Positions 46,333 to 57,999 of a stretch of 64,000 bases of DNA are shown in pieces (the first letter of the stretch is position 1; each line of letters begins with the position of its first letter). This DNA is from Brasenia schreberi (Eukaryota > Streptophyta > Magnoliopsida > Nymphaeales > Cabombaceae): assembly GCA_036023115.1 (NCBI GenBank), contig JAYKKT010000079.1, forward strand, positions 8,879,001-8,943,000, written 5' to 3'. Both the position numbers and the translations under genes were made by a program. The notes below the pieces were generated by a model. The model was given only the letters and a program-made list of their open reading frames with translations. It did no database searches and had not been told where the DNA came from.

Positions 46333-48707
46333 TAGTGTTGTTCGATGCGTATCGTATCATGTATCGTTTTGGTCTACGATACATATTGTATTGCCCGTAT
46401 CATACTTTAATATTAAAAAATTAGAAAAAATTAAAAAAATGAAAAATAGGAAAAATTATGATAATTACAAAGAATTCATATTATTTAGACTATGCTTGAT
46501 TGAGGTTAAATCCATTTTGTATTCATGTGATTGATCTTTATTTATTGAGCTCAGGTTAAACGTGTTTTTTCAGAAAAGGTGATTAGTGGTAGAGTTTCTC
46601 GTTTGAAACATCACCTAGCATGGACTAGGAAAGAGGTTGCTCTTTGCACGAGCAAAGTTAGGAGAGTGACAAGCAATTAAATGACAATGTCTACAAATGA
46701 TTGAAAGTATAATTGAGAAGAGGCAAGAAAAAGAAGATGCAGGGATGTTTGAGGAAGAGGATGTTGGACTTGATGGTGGTGATGATAACATCCCTACTGA
46801 TACTAGAACAAAAATTGATAGTATTAGTTCTAGACCACCAACCAGATGAAAGAGGGTTTTAAAGAGGTTGTAAGTGATAGAAGAGGAAGAACTAGAGGAA
46901 GATCGTATTATGTCATATAGTCATTTTTTCTCCTAGTATTACACGTGGTTCTCAACCTAGAATCTGTGCTGCTATAGCTTCAGAGCAATTGTATGAGCAG
47001 ACAAACCTTACAGTGGGGAGATGGTTTTATGATGCATGCATTCCATTTAATGTAGTAATTTTTTTAAGTAATGGTAAATGTTATTGCTAACATTGGCACA
47101 TGGTATAAGATGACATCTTATCAAAAGTTGCGAGGAAAACTATTGGATAAGACTGTCCTTGAAGTCCATGAGTATTATTCGACTTTGAGAGAGTCGTGGA
47201 AGGAGACGGGATGCACTATCATGGTAGATGGATGAACAGATAGGTGAGGAAGGATTTTGTTAACTTCTTTGTCTATTGTTCTAAAGGACTTGGTGTTTTT
47301 GAGATCACTAGACATGTTACAGGATCATAATACTATAGATGTTCTAAGGGAAGAATTTGATAAGGTGATATTAGAGGTTGGGTCTAAAAATATAGTCCAA
47401 TTAATTACATATAATGCAACTAACTATAAAGCAGTTGCAAAGGAGTTAACTGATACTCACGAGACTTTTTATTGGACACCATGTGCAACTCATTGTCTCG
47501 ATCTCATCCTTAAGGATATTGGAGAGATGGATGAGGTAAAGGCAGCAAATGAGTGTTGTCAAGATATCACAAAATTTATTTATAACAATGCCTTTGTATT
47601 ATGTATGGTGAGGAGATATATGGTGTAGAGCTCCTTCATAGAGTTGTTGTTTGGTATGGAACTAATCACTTATCAGTACAAAGTATTTTTAAACAAAAGC
47701 AAGCCTTGAAGAGAATGTTTTCCTCATATGAGTGACAACAGTTTCTAGAGTTGTCGCAAAATAAAAGGAATAGAAAATTGAATGAGATTTCAGGGAACAA
47801 AGTGTTTGTCTTAAATATTCTTGAATCTTATATTTATTGTGGAATAACTTTTTATGTTTGCCTTTTTCTATTAAATGTTTGGTGAAATAAGTTTGAAAGT
47901 GATTGCCCAAACGTGAGAGATTTTAAAATAAGAGTTGAGAGTCAAACTTGTAGTGCAACTGGTTGGTTAAGGAATTGGAGTGTTTTTTTAACATATCTAC
48001 ATAAAAAAGCGGAATAGATTGGAAAATAGGCGGCTCAATGACCTAATTTTTGTTCGTTGTAACATGCGATTCTGACAAAGGTAATAAAGGATTAATTACT
48101 AATTAAATATTGAATTCAGTGTTTCATTTTATTTAATTATTAATGTTATTTACTTATATTTCTTTCAGGCAATTAACAAAGTTAAATAGGGAGAACCAAT
48201 TTGATCCAATAAACCTGGATAATTTTGATATCTTAGAGGAGTGGTTTATGGAAGATAGTGAAGCAAATACACTCCTAACTGAAGAAGACATTTAATGGAT
48301 TAACGGAAGGAGCGAAACAAGTTCAAGGGGATGATGATTTTGATTTTGAAGCTAAAGGTGGTGATGATATTGAACAAGGAGGAGAAGATGAAGATTATTT
48401 AGTTGATCCTGATTATAATATGTAAATGTAATTCTTTTTCCAATTATGAAAGTTATAATTTTGCTAAGAATGTACTGCTTAGATGCTTTAAACATTGAAA
48501 ATTGAATGGTGATTGATGTATATGTACTCAACTAATGCATTATATGAATTGTTTTCAGTTATCGTGATTTTTTCTGAAATTTTATGTTTTTAAATATTTT
48601 TTTTCCAATTTTATAGTATTAAAAAATGATATGGGACGATACAATATGATACATATTGTATCGTGAACCAAAACGATACACGATACGATATGCGTTGAAC
48701 AACACTG
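46333..48707 (+). mobile_element. hAT element, deleted copy (hAT2)
   Basis: The ends are TAGTGTTGTTCGATGCGTAT and ...ATGCGTTGAACAACACTG, inverted copies with dense GATAC/GTATC subterminal repeats. They match the complete element at 54,596-57,925. The interior runs in the same order (BED remnant, DUF659, dimerisation region, C-terminal acidic exon), with an internal deletion after about 47,800. No 8-bp duplication is matched, and about 0.5 kb of the host LINE is missing at the site. Confidence 0.85.
46570..48425 (+). pseudogene. hAT transposase, broken (hAT2)
   Basis: A BED-finger remnant lies at about 46,575-46,650 (SRLKHHLAWTRKEVALC). The DUF659 frame 47,257-47,628 reads LREEFDKVILEVGSKNIVQL and TFYWTPCATHCLDLILKDIG. 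After a deletion comes the hAT dimerisation region near 47,890-48,060 (KFESDCPNVRDFK, then NRLENRRL). Stops include a TGA at 47,233-47,235 in place of the Trp of 'DGWTD', shared with hAT1, and a nearby CGA-to-TGA change not shared. Confidence 0.85.
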
Positions 48708-49196
48708 CTCCTAACACTAATTTCATCGTCATAATTTGCTCACCATATGGTTGTATGTGTACTACAATATTCTTTAAATCTTTATTATAATTATATAAAC
48801 TCTATTTTGAGCATTTTTATTTCTTGAGTACCATAGTTTAAAACCTTTGCTCTCAATCTCTTTTGCTTTTTCTCTAACCCACTTTATTCCTTGCAAATAT
48901 AGATTATGCATCCTTCTCCTAATCATAGTATCTACTTAGCTTAGTCCATGTTTCAATATTCTAAGAACCAATGCAAATCTTATTATTTAAGGGTAGCTTC
49001 TTTATCCTCTACATCTGTCCATGCTAAAAATACTGAGACCCTCCCATGATGTGGGAACTCTCTTTACAATTCATTCACTACCTCTGAGTGAAGTCATAAA
49101 GGCTCTTTCTTACTTTTTACTACATTTAGGTTTTGCAGTGCATTGCTAAGAACACCCCAACGAATTGCTCATAATGTCTAGAGTTCATGGTAGATA
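48708..49196 (-). mobile_element. LINE 5' part, antisense, right of hAT2
   Basis: This corresponds to the LINE from its endonuclease (about 61,070 of the full copy) back to near its ATG region, but it stops short of the extreme 5' end. The LINE segment equivalent to about 61,070-61,560 is absent between this part and 46,332. Confidence 0.8.
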
Positions 49197-49252
49197 CAAC
49201 GACAACAACAACAACAACTAAGCCTTTTCCCATACTAGACGGGGTCGGCTAA
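49197..49252 (-). mobile_element. LINE 3' end, antisense (about 55 bp)
   Basis: It reads CAACGACAACAACAACAACA, then ACTAAGCC, then CTAGACGGGGTCGGCT, the exact family 3' end and tail. It sits immediately beside the 5' part of another LINE. Confidence 0.85.
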
Positions 49253-49697
49253 AATAAATCTAATAAAATTTTATGCTTGATATTGACAATTATGACTGTG
49301 GCACATTTAATTGAGTAGGCAGATTTTTTCCTTGCTTTGGTTGGTAGATTTGGTAATTCTTAGGTAGCCTGCCAATGTGAGGTAAGTATGTGACACATGG
49401 TCTATGTTTTTAATGGTAAACTACTAGTATGGCTATTCCTGATATTTTCATAAATTTTCTAGATTTTGTTAAACACAAATTCTACACTATGCTATACTAT
49501 ATTTGCTACGTACCATGAAATCGCCTTAAGAGGTTAAATGTAAGAAGATGTCCACTATTCCACTTAAGAGAGTTGGATTTATTAGTTCTCGAGTCAGTTG
49601 TGTTTCTGTGGGTTGAATTTAACATCTTGTTGTAAGCTTGAATTTATCGTGGCATCGTCCCCTTTGTGCATATCTAACAGTTACGCATTTTTTGCAG
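49253..49697 (+). other. Host intron sequence
   Basis: This is T-rich intron ending in CATTTTTTGCAG at the next exon. No TE hallmark was found. Confidence 0.5.
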
Positions 49698-49775
49698 CCT
49701 ATGTGACCAAGTAACTGAAGAAGCTGTTTGCTGCCTCATTAGACACTGTTATTCTTTGGAAACATTGCGTTGTGG
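49698..49775 (+). CDS. Host gene exon: RNI/AMN1-like protein, third recognised exon
   Basis: This exon of 78 bp lies between acceptor TTGCAG|CC and donor TGTGG|GTATG. Its first base completes the Ser codon begun in the previous exon, then it encodes LCDQVTEEAVCCLIRHCYSL and ETLRCG plus two bases: one further LRR unit (C-x-VT-x-AV-xx-L-xx-HC-xx-LE-LRC). Family members continue with GCPRS... and a long C-terminal part; no such exon is visible to the right, so it should lie beyond 64,000 or has been lost. Confidence 0.8.
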
Positions 49776-50210
49776 GTATGTTTATCACTATTTGGCTGTA
49801 TTGTTTTTTTCAACTTTATGACTTGCTTTTGTGTTTATCTTTGTTTCTTTCAAAATCTTTTTCTTAAAGGTTCATAATGCTGCAGGGGTACCAAAATTTT
49901 TTGAGACTTCTTACTCAACTCCAAATTGAACTTTATGGTACTAAACAGGCTTTGATCTTCTTAGTGAGAAAAGATAAAAGAATGTCCAATCATAGAAATT
50001 GAGGAAAGGGCGATCATCCTTGGCTTGAGCTTTTCAAGTTATTTATGCATAATGATTTTAGTGTAGTTTTTTGCATATGATCTTATTCTGCAAGTTATTT
50101 GTTTGGAGGGGCATATTGTTCCTTCGATTCGAGATGTTAATGTCTCTGGTCTTCTATTAAGAGATCCTGGTGTCTGCAGTACGGATGTGACTGAGACAGT
50201 CTAGCTCTAC
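49776..50210 (+). other. Host intron sequence
   Basis: No gene or TE hallmark was found in this stretch after the exon donor. Confidence 0.45.
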
Positions 50211-51060
50211 TAGTGTTAAAATATGTATATTTTTCTGTTTGTGAAAATACACACTTTTGTAATCGGGCCTATCAGACACCAAGGCCATAAAGAGTACTTT
50301 GACAAAATACCATCTACATATACGATTAGTATAGATATTTCATTTCTCATTTTAAAGAACAATGTATGATTATTTTTACTTCTAGTGTATCTCAGTCCAA
50401 TAATGCCTTCATTGAACTTATCAAACCAAGCTCGTGGTGATTGTTTCATCCCATATAATTGTTTCTTTAGTATACACAATTTATCGGATTCATAATGATG
50501 CTTTAGTCCCTATGGCATTTCCATGTATACCTCTTCATTGAAATCTCCTTAAAGAAAGACATTCTTAATATCAAGTTGTCACATTTTTCATCCTTTATTA
50601 ATTGCCAAACTAATAAGAACTCGTATGGAAGACATCTTTGCTAGAGAAGCAAATGTTTTATTATAGTTGATCCATAGGAGTGACTATATTCTTTTGTTAT
50701 AAGTCTTGCTTTGTATCTATCAATTTCTCCACATGCATTGTACTTCACTATATGCACTCATTTGCATCCTATCACTTCTCTTCCTTTGGGTAGTTATACA
50801 ATATTCAATGCATTTATTTCTTCCTTCATAGCAAGCTATCATTCTTTAAATAAGTTTGCATCTTTCCATGTTTTTGGTATATTTAATGCATCTAAATTTA
50901 CCACAAACAATTTATATTCTGCTGAAATTTTTTCATAATCAATGAAATTGCAAATTGGATACACATATTTCCTTTTTTCCTTTATTGACGCAATCGGCAA
51001 GTCCATCTTGTCTTGTGTCAACATTGTTGGAGATGTTTGTGTGACATAATTGAGATTTGT
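50211..51060 (-). pseudogene. Copia RT fragment, antisense
   Basis: The 50,216-50,479 frame reads MCILKKQLYGMKQSPRAWFD, then FKMRNEISILIVYVDGILSK: the RT LYGLKQSPRAWF motif and the catalytic YVDD, here YVDG, so a metal-binding Asp is lost. The 50,839-51,024 frame (YPICNFIDYEKISAEYKLF) is the linker upstream of RT. No LTR or primer site is present. Confidence 0.9.
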
Positions 51061-51450
51061 TTGTGACTTATGCTAGATGGGTGTCACAATTTCATAACCA
51101 AATACCAGAAAAACAAGAGAAATGATGTAAGGAAGATGAAATGTGGGGCAGTGGGCTAGGTATTCTGCCGCCTACTGCACCCACTCTTTCTTCTCTCGTA
51201 TAAAACCCCAAAGATCTTGATTTGCAAAACCATGTACAAAACCCAATTTCGAGTTTTACAAAGCCTGTGTATATACTCAAACCAAAATCGTCTTGTGTAA
51301 ATAGTCCTTTTGGGACACTTTCCTAGAAATTAAAGCACTTGAGAGTGATCAAAGCAAGGAAGAAGATCCCCTCATCCATGAGGAAGATCAAGCCTTCGAG
51401 CTTCCCGAATTTCATAGAATCCTTGACTTGGAAAAACCTTCAAATTCCGT
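51061..51450. other. No gene recognised
   Basis: This is a short interval before the gypsy fragment. The minus-strand 62-codon frame has no motif. From about 51,300 the sequence may already be gypsy-derived. Confidence 0.35.
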
Positions 51451-52192
51451 AGGAGGGGATTTTCTAGAAATCAATATAGGGAGAGTCCAAACCAAAGTGT
51501 GTCAAAATAGGTACTTGTTTGCATGAGCATGAAAGAGCATCATTCATTGCATTTTTGAAATCCTATGTAGATGTATTTGCATAAACCTATGAAGACATGC
51601 CGGGTTTAGACCTTAGGATCGTAGAACATCATCTATCCTTATAACTACATGCAAAACCCGTGAAGCAAAAACTTAGAAAAATCCATCCCGATGTTCACTC
51701 CCAAGTAAAAGAGGGTTTAGAAGATCTTTTAAAAGCCGGATTTATAAAATCCATTGCTTATTCCAAATGGCTTTCAAATATTGTCGTACTTCAAAAATCC
51801 AATGGAAAAATTCGTACTTGCATTGATTTTAGAAATTTGAACAAACATACTCCAAAAGATAATTTTCCTCTTCCAAACATTGATTTGATAGTGGATAACA
51901 CTACAAATTATGAAATGTTTTCTTTCATGGATGACTATTCTGGTTATAACCAAATCAAACTAGCACCAAAAGATCAGGCAAAAACTGCTTTTACTACACT
52001 TTGGGGCACATATTGTTACACGGTTATGCTTTTTGGTTTGAAAAATGCCGGTGCCACATACCAAAGAGCCATGACTACTACTTTCCATGTTCAAATCCAT
52101 GAGCTCTTGGAAATATATGTGGATGACCTTTTGCTAAAATAAAAAACCCAATATACACACATAGAATCTTTGCAAAAAGTTTTCGAAAGATT
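51450..52192 (+). pseudogene. Ty3/gypsy RT fragment, sense half
   Basis: Pre-RT sequence YEDMPGLDLRIVEHHLSL is followed by the 160-codon frame with DLLKAGFIKSIAYSKWLSNI, IRTCIDFRNLNKHTPKDNFP, FSFMDDYSGYNQIKLAPKDQ, FGLKNAGATYQRAM and the catalytic IYVDDLLLK. The wording fits the Tat lineage. One TAA follows YVDD (LLLK-stop-KTQYTHIESLQKVFERF). The fragment then ends at an inversion junction at about 52,192. Confidence 0.9.
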
Positions 52193-52620
52193 TACGCAAC
52201 TATCATCCTCATATTGAGCAAGTAAAGCACCCAATGCATTCACATGAATGGAAATGTAAAGCAATAAAGGTTTTCCTTGCTTTGGAGGTTTTAAAATCGA
52301 AGGATTTACCAAATATGTTTTCAATCTTTCAAAAGCTTTTTGGCAATCGGAATCCCACTCAAATTTAACCCCTTTTCTCAAAAGCCTATTGAAAGGTTCA
52401 CATCTTGTTGCAAGGTTGGAGATAAATCTCATAATTGCTTGGAGTCGACCTTGGTGTCTTCGGATTTGGGTCAAGTTGGAGGGTGGAGGCATGTCTATGA
52501 TGGCTCGACACTTAGAGGGGTCGACCTCTATGCCCCTTTGGCTTACCATGAATCTTAAGAGTTTTCCATGATTTGCTAGTAGGGTTTCCCCTTAAGTACC
52601 AGCATTACATCAATAAAAGA
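52193..52620 (-). pseudogene. Ty3/gypsy RT C-terminus and RNase H start, inverted
   Basis: The minus-strand frame reads MVSQRGIEVDPSKCRAIIDM, then HQGRLQAIMRFISNLATRCE, then EWDSDCQKAFERLKTYLVNP, then LLLYISIHVNALGALLAQYE, the natural continuation of the RT to its left but in opposite orientation. The GFLGRLQ motif is RRHQGRLQ. A short piece between VFERF and GKLL is missing. An inversion or two independent insertions would explain it. Confidence 0.9.
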
Positions 52621-52638
52621 AATTACATCAATGTCATT

Positions 52639-54328
52639 CAACAACAACAACTAAGCCTTTTCCCATACTAGACGGGGTCAGCTACATGGATTCTTTGTTT
52701 CCACATATCCCTATCGTGTGTCATGTTAGTAGTTAACTCCCAATAAGCCATATCATTCTTTATTGTTTCTTTCCAACACTTTTGTGGTCGTCCTCTACCT
52801 CTTTTAATACTTTTCAAATTTAGTTTTTCTAACCTTCTTACAGGTTCTTCTTTTGATATTCTTTCTATATGTCCAAACCATCTTAAATGATGTTCTCTCA
52901 TTTTATCCTCTATTGGTGCCACTCTTAATTTGTTTCTAATAACCTCATTATGTATACGGTCTTTTCTTATATGACTACTCATCCATCTCAACATCTTCAT
53001 TTCTGTCACAAACATCTTTTGTACATGTTGATGATTAACTGACCAACACTCAAAACCATAAAACATGGCAGGCCTAATTGCTGCTCTATAATATTTACCT
53101 TTTAATTTTAATGATATCTTCTTATCACAAAGAATACTTGATGCTCCTCTTCATTTTAACCAACCAGCATTAATTCTATGTGTAACATCTCTATCAATTC
53201 TTCCTATCACTTTGAAAAATTGACCCTAGGTATTTAAAACTTTCCTTTTGGGGAATGCAATGTGTGCCAATTTTAATTTTTATGTCCTCTGAAGTAACCA
53301 AATGATCAAACTTACATTCCATATATTCTGTCTTTGTTCTACTAAGTCAGAGGCCTTTGCTTTCTAATGTTTCTCTCCATAATTCCAATTTTCTATTAAC
53401 TTTTTCCTTAGACTCCTCCACTAATACAATGTCATCTGCAAATAACATACACCAAGGTACTTCATCTTGAATATATTTTGTTAACTCATCAATCACCATT
53501 ATAAATAAGTATGGACTTAAAGTTATCGTTGATGTAACCCAATATTAACTTCAAATAAGTCGGTCGTTCCTTCATGAATCCTCATACATGTTTTTGCACC
53601 ATCATACATGTCTCTTATAAGGTTAATATATGTCAATGGGATACCTCTTTTTTCCAAAGTTCTCCAAAGAACCTCCCTCGGTACTCTATCATAAGTTTTT
53701 TCTAGATTAATAAATATTATGTGAAGGTCTTTCTTTTTTGCTCTAAAATGTTATGGTGAATCGCTTCAATAGTAGATCTGCCCGACATGAATCCAAATTG
53801 GTTCTCTTATACTTGATACTTGTCTTAACCTACGTTCGATAATTCTTTCTCACAATTTCATAGTATGGCTCATTAACTGATACCTCGATAATTCGCACAA
53901 TTTTGAATGTCTCCCTTGTTCTTATATATGGGTATAAGTGTACTTGCTCTCCATTTCTCGAGCATCTTTTGGTTTTTCCATATTTCATTAAATAGTCTTG
54001 TGAGCAATTGATTCCTATTTCTCTTAGTATTTTCCAAAACTTCTATAGGAATATTATATGGTTCTACCGATTTACCACCCTTCATATGTTTAAGAGCCTC
54101 TTTGACTTCATTCTTTTGAATACGTCGGTAGAAATTGTGGTTTTATACTTTTCTGATTTGGCTAACTCTCTTAAGCTAATACTAACATCTTTGTTTTCAT
54201 TAAAAAGCTTATAAAAATAGTTTTTCAATCTATTTCTTATATCATCATTTGCCACTAGAATTTTTTCATCCCCGTCCTTGCATCTAACATAATTAAGATC
54301 TTTAGTTTTCTTATCTTTAGCCCTAGCT
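52639..54328 (-). mobile_element. Antisense LINE, part 1 (3' half), host of the nest
   Basis: This runs from the (CAA)n tail at 52,639 through the C-terminus and RT (frames 52,668-53,066 and 53,873-54,085, with frameshifts) to CCCTAGCT at 54,328. There it is split by the KUP-bearing copia element; it resumes at 59,940. The downstream flank TCAATGTCATT just left of the tail may be part of its target site. Confidence 0.9.
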
Positions 54329-54595
54329 TATTGGAAAACGTGGTTGTGCAGTAGATAATCAATAATGGAAAACAACGAGAAAAAGCATGGAGATCGGTGG
54401 AGGGAGCGGTCCTCCAATGGAGGCCTCCCCCCTCTCTCTCTCTCTGTCTTTCTTAATCTCATATCCTTAACCCTAATACAACCTATCAACCCTTATATAA
54501 GGAGCTGTAAAATATAAAATGACCAAAATACCCTTAATACAGAAAATTACCAAAATATCCTTATGACTTCGGACAATTACAATAATACCTTAAAC

Positions 54596-57500
54596 CAGTG
54601 TTGTCTGTATCGCACCGTATCGTACGATACAGTGCGATACGTATCGTATCGTGGGCCACCACGATACGAAACAGGGCCCCGTATCGCAGGTGCGGGCGTA
54701 TCGCCCGTATCGTACGATACGGGCGATACGCCCTGGGACCCTTGGTCCCGACCCGAGAGAAACCCACGATTTTTCGCGGGTTTCCTCTCTCCTTTTGGGT
54801 TCTTGAAGCTCCCTAAGAGTCGGTTTTCGCCTCCTTGGTGTTCAAAGCTCTAAAATCGTGCCCTACGGTGTCCGTCCAAGCCTCCAAACTCGGCTTTAGA
54901 TTTATTTTTAATGTTTTTTTCCTTTTTTTCCTTTATATTTATTGTTTTTTGTGTTATTTCGGTTTTTTTTTTTTAATAACAAAATATGAAGTTATTAAGT
55001 GTGTGTATACGATTTTTATTGCATTTATGAAGTGGGAGACACTCGATTTGAGTGTTATTTGAAGATTGGGGGATTTACGAAGTGCTTTTATTTTCAGGTT
55101 TTTGTTTGAATTAAAGTACTCCATTGAGATGGCAGGAAGGGGTGGTAGAGACTCTCATTCAAAGTCTGATGATCCGGCATGGCAGTGGGGTATACCAGTT
55201 GAGGGTTCAAGGTTAAAAATCAGATGTTTATTTTGTGAAAAGGTGGTTAGTGGTGGAATTTCAAGGTTCAAACACCACCTAGCAGGAACCAGGAAAGAAG
55301 TTGCTCCATGCACAGGCAGAGTTAGAAGTGTGCCAGAAGGTATTAAATGGCAATGCTTGCAGATGATTGAGAGCATACAGGAAAGGAGACAACAAAAGGA
55401 TGATTTCCAGATGTGTGAAGAAGCTGATGATGCTACTGCCACTGGAGTTGGATTCACTGATAGTTTGCCTTTAGATGCTAGAACAGATATTGGTAGTAGC
55501 AGTTCGCGAACACCTAGCAAAGGAAAGAGGGTTGCAGCTGAAGACTTTGGAGGTGGCAGAAGAGGAAGTTCTGGAAGGAGTAGAGGAAGAGCTTCTTCTT
55601 CTAGCATACATTCGTTCTTTCCTCCTTCCACTACACCTGGTGCTCAGCTGGAATTCGTGCTGCTATGGCTTCAGAACAACTGCACGATCAAGCAGACCTT
55701 GCAGTGGGCAGATGGTTTTATGATGCATGCATTCCATTTAATGCAGCAAACAGTTTTCATTTTCAAGCAATGGCAGATGCAATTGCTAACATTGGTCCAG
55801 GATACAGGATGCCCTCTTATCAGAAGTTGAGAGGGAAGATATTAGATCACACCGTGATTGAAGTGCAACAATATTGTTCGACTTTGAGACAATCGTGGAA
55901 GGAAACAGGATGCACTATCATGGCAGATGGATGAACCGATAGGCGAGGAAGGACATTGCTAAACTTTCTTGTATATTGTCCTAAAGGACTCATGTTTTTG
56001 AGATCTCTAGATATGTCAGAGGAGAGGCACACTGCAGAGATCCTACGAGAGGAATTTGATAAGGTTATACAAGAGGTTGGGCTAGAAAATGTAGTCCAAT
56101 TGATTACAGATAATGCAGCTAACTACAAAGCAGCTGGAAAGGAGTTAGCTGATATTTATGGGACTTTCTACTAGACACCATGTGCAGCCCATTGTTTAGA
56201 TCTCATCCTCGAGGACATTGGTGAGATGGATGAAATAAAGGCAGCAATTGAGTGTTGCCAAGATATTACAAAATTTATTTACAACCATGCATTTGTTTTA
56301 TGTATGATGAGGAGATATACAGAAGGTGCAGAGCTTCTTTGCACAGCTGCAACTCGGTTCGCAACAAACTTCTTATCTGTACAAAGTATTGTGAGACAGA
56401 AGCAAGCTTTAAAGAGAATGTTCTCCTCAGATGAGTGGCAACAATTTGCAGAGTTGCCACAAAATAGAAGGAACAGAAAGTTAAATGAGATTGCAGAAAC
56501 GGTTTTTAGAAGTTCATTTTGGAATGCATGTATCAGATTATTGAAAATTACTTGTACTTTAGTGAAAGTTTTGAGATTGGCTGACAGCGAGGAGAAACCA
56601 TCTATGGGCTACCTTTATGAAGACGGACAGGGCAAAAGAAGCAATCAGAAATAACTTTAATGGAAAAAAAATAGATTATGTGCCCGTGTGGAAAATAATT
56701 GATAGTAGATGGAATAAACAATTGCATCAGCCTATTCATGCAATAGCTTACTTTCTAAACCCATCATTGAGGTACTCAACAACCTTCAAAAGGGACGGTG
56801 AGATTAATCGAGGAATCATTGAATGCATCGACAGATTAGTCCCTGATGAGAGCATAGTAGATGCGATACATCGAGAGATGGAGATATATGATAATGCTCT
56901 TCACTTGATGGGTTTGCCTGTTGCAATTCGCAACCGCTCTACGATGCGTCCAGGTACATTGTTTATTTTCATATTTAAGTTGCATCTTACATTACTGTGG
57001 ATTATTATGTCTCTAATGTTTATATTTTTTTTACAGATGTTTGGTGGAACAGGTTTGGAAGTGATTGTCCAAACCTTAGAGATTTTGCAGTTAGAGTTTT
57101 AAGCCAAACCTGTAGTGCAACAGGTTGTGAAAGAAATTGGAGTGTTTTTGAACACATCCATACAAAAAAGCGCAACAGGTTGGAACACAAAAGGCTTACT
57201 GATTTGGTTTATATTCGTTGTAACATGCGCCTTCATGAAAGGTAATGTTGTATTACTTTCAAATTTTCAATTCGATATTATTTAACTTCAGTTTTCAATT
57301 GTTAATATTACTTACTAATTGTTTATCTTTGTTTGTGTCGTAGGCAATTAAAAAAAGTAAATAGAGAAGAAAGTCAGTTCGATCCAATAAGTTTGGATAA
57401 TTTTGATATATTAGAAGATTGGGTTATGGAAGACACTGAAGAAAATGCACTCCTAACAGAAGAAGACGTTGTCTGGATTAATTTGGAAGGAGCGCAACAA

Positions 57501-57925
57501 CATTATGGAGATAAGAATTTGATTTTGAAGAAGGTGTGGGCGTGGCTGATGATGATGAGGATCTGCAACAAGGAGAAGATGAAAATTATTTAGTTGATGA
57601 TCCTGATTACAATTTATAAAATGTAACATTATATGCAACTGTAGTGTACTGTAAAGTGTAAACTATGTCTGTATTTTATTTTTTGGATTCAAAATATGTA
57701 AATTTGGATGCAATTGTTCAATGCTGAATGCTCAATCTGTACTAAACTTACATTATATGAATTTAAAGCAATTATCAGATTTTTCCTGATTTTTTCCTGA
57801 TTTTTTTCGATTTTTTTTTTTAAATTATTTTTTGCATTATTTTAATATTAAAGTATGATACGATACGATATGCCCGTATCGTGGAGCCCAGCGATACACG
57901 ATACGATACGCGTCAGACAACACTG
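54596..57925 (+). mobile_element. Complete hAT transposon (hAT1, 3,330 bp)
   Basis: The ends are CAGTGTTGTCTGTATCG and CGCGTCAGACAACACTG, near-perfect inverted repeats. The 8-bp flanks are CCTTAAAC (54,588-54,595) and CCTTAAAT (57,926-57,933), one mismatch. Both subterminal regions (54,600-54,735 and 57,855-57,915) are packed with CGTATCG/CGATACG motifs, the usual form of hAT transposase-binding sites. It carries one transposase gene with several lesions and is inserted in the 3' LTR of the KUP element. Confidence 0.95.
55126..57619 (+). pseudogene. hAT transposase (BED finger, DUF659, dimerisation domain), broken
   Basis: From the ATG near 55,129: MAGRGGRDSHSKSDDPAWQW, then the BED zinc finger IRCLFCEKVVSGGISRFKHH with later Cys, then a Ser/Arg/Gly-rich linker. 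At about 55,650 a frameshift moves to GIRAAMASEQLHDQADLAVG and RWFYDACIPFNAANSF. DUF659 follows with stops at two Trp codons: TGA at 55,932 (DGWTD) and TAG at 56,172 (FYWTPC). After another frameshift near 56,620 come KIDYVPVWKIIDSRW and YFLNPSLRYS. Introns are likely at 56,954-57,036 and about 57,242-57,343. The hAT dimerisation motif is at 57,100-57,240 (SATGCERNWSVFEHIHTKKR). An acidic C-terminus ends near 57,619. Not functional as read. Confidence 0.9.
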
Positions 57926-57999
57926 CCTTAAATATCAAATTTACTATCCTAAAACATCAACCTTATTAAAACCGACTCTAAAACTTATATTCTTTAACA

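Larger units (their letters stand above)
54329..57999 (-). repeat. 3' LTR of the KUP element, split by hAT1
   Basis: Outer part 54,329-54,595 (TATTGGAAAACGTGG..., first bases mutated from TG) and inner part 57,926-57,999 (...TCTTTAACA) join to an LTR of about 333 bp that aligns with 59,595-59,934. The TATATAAGG promoter element is at about 54,495-54,503. Confidence 0.9.

Noticed and set aside
54563..54853. Open frames across the left end of hAT1
   Set aside because: They result from the CGTATCG repeats, which are open in several frames at once.
55155..55631. 158-codon minus-strand frame in hAT1
   Set aside because: It is the complement of the BED-finger and Ser-rich linker coding sequence.
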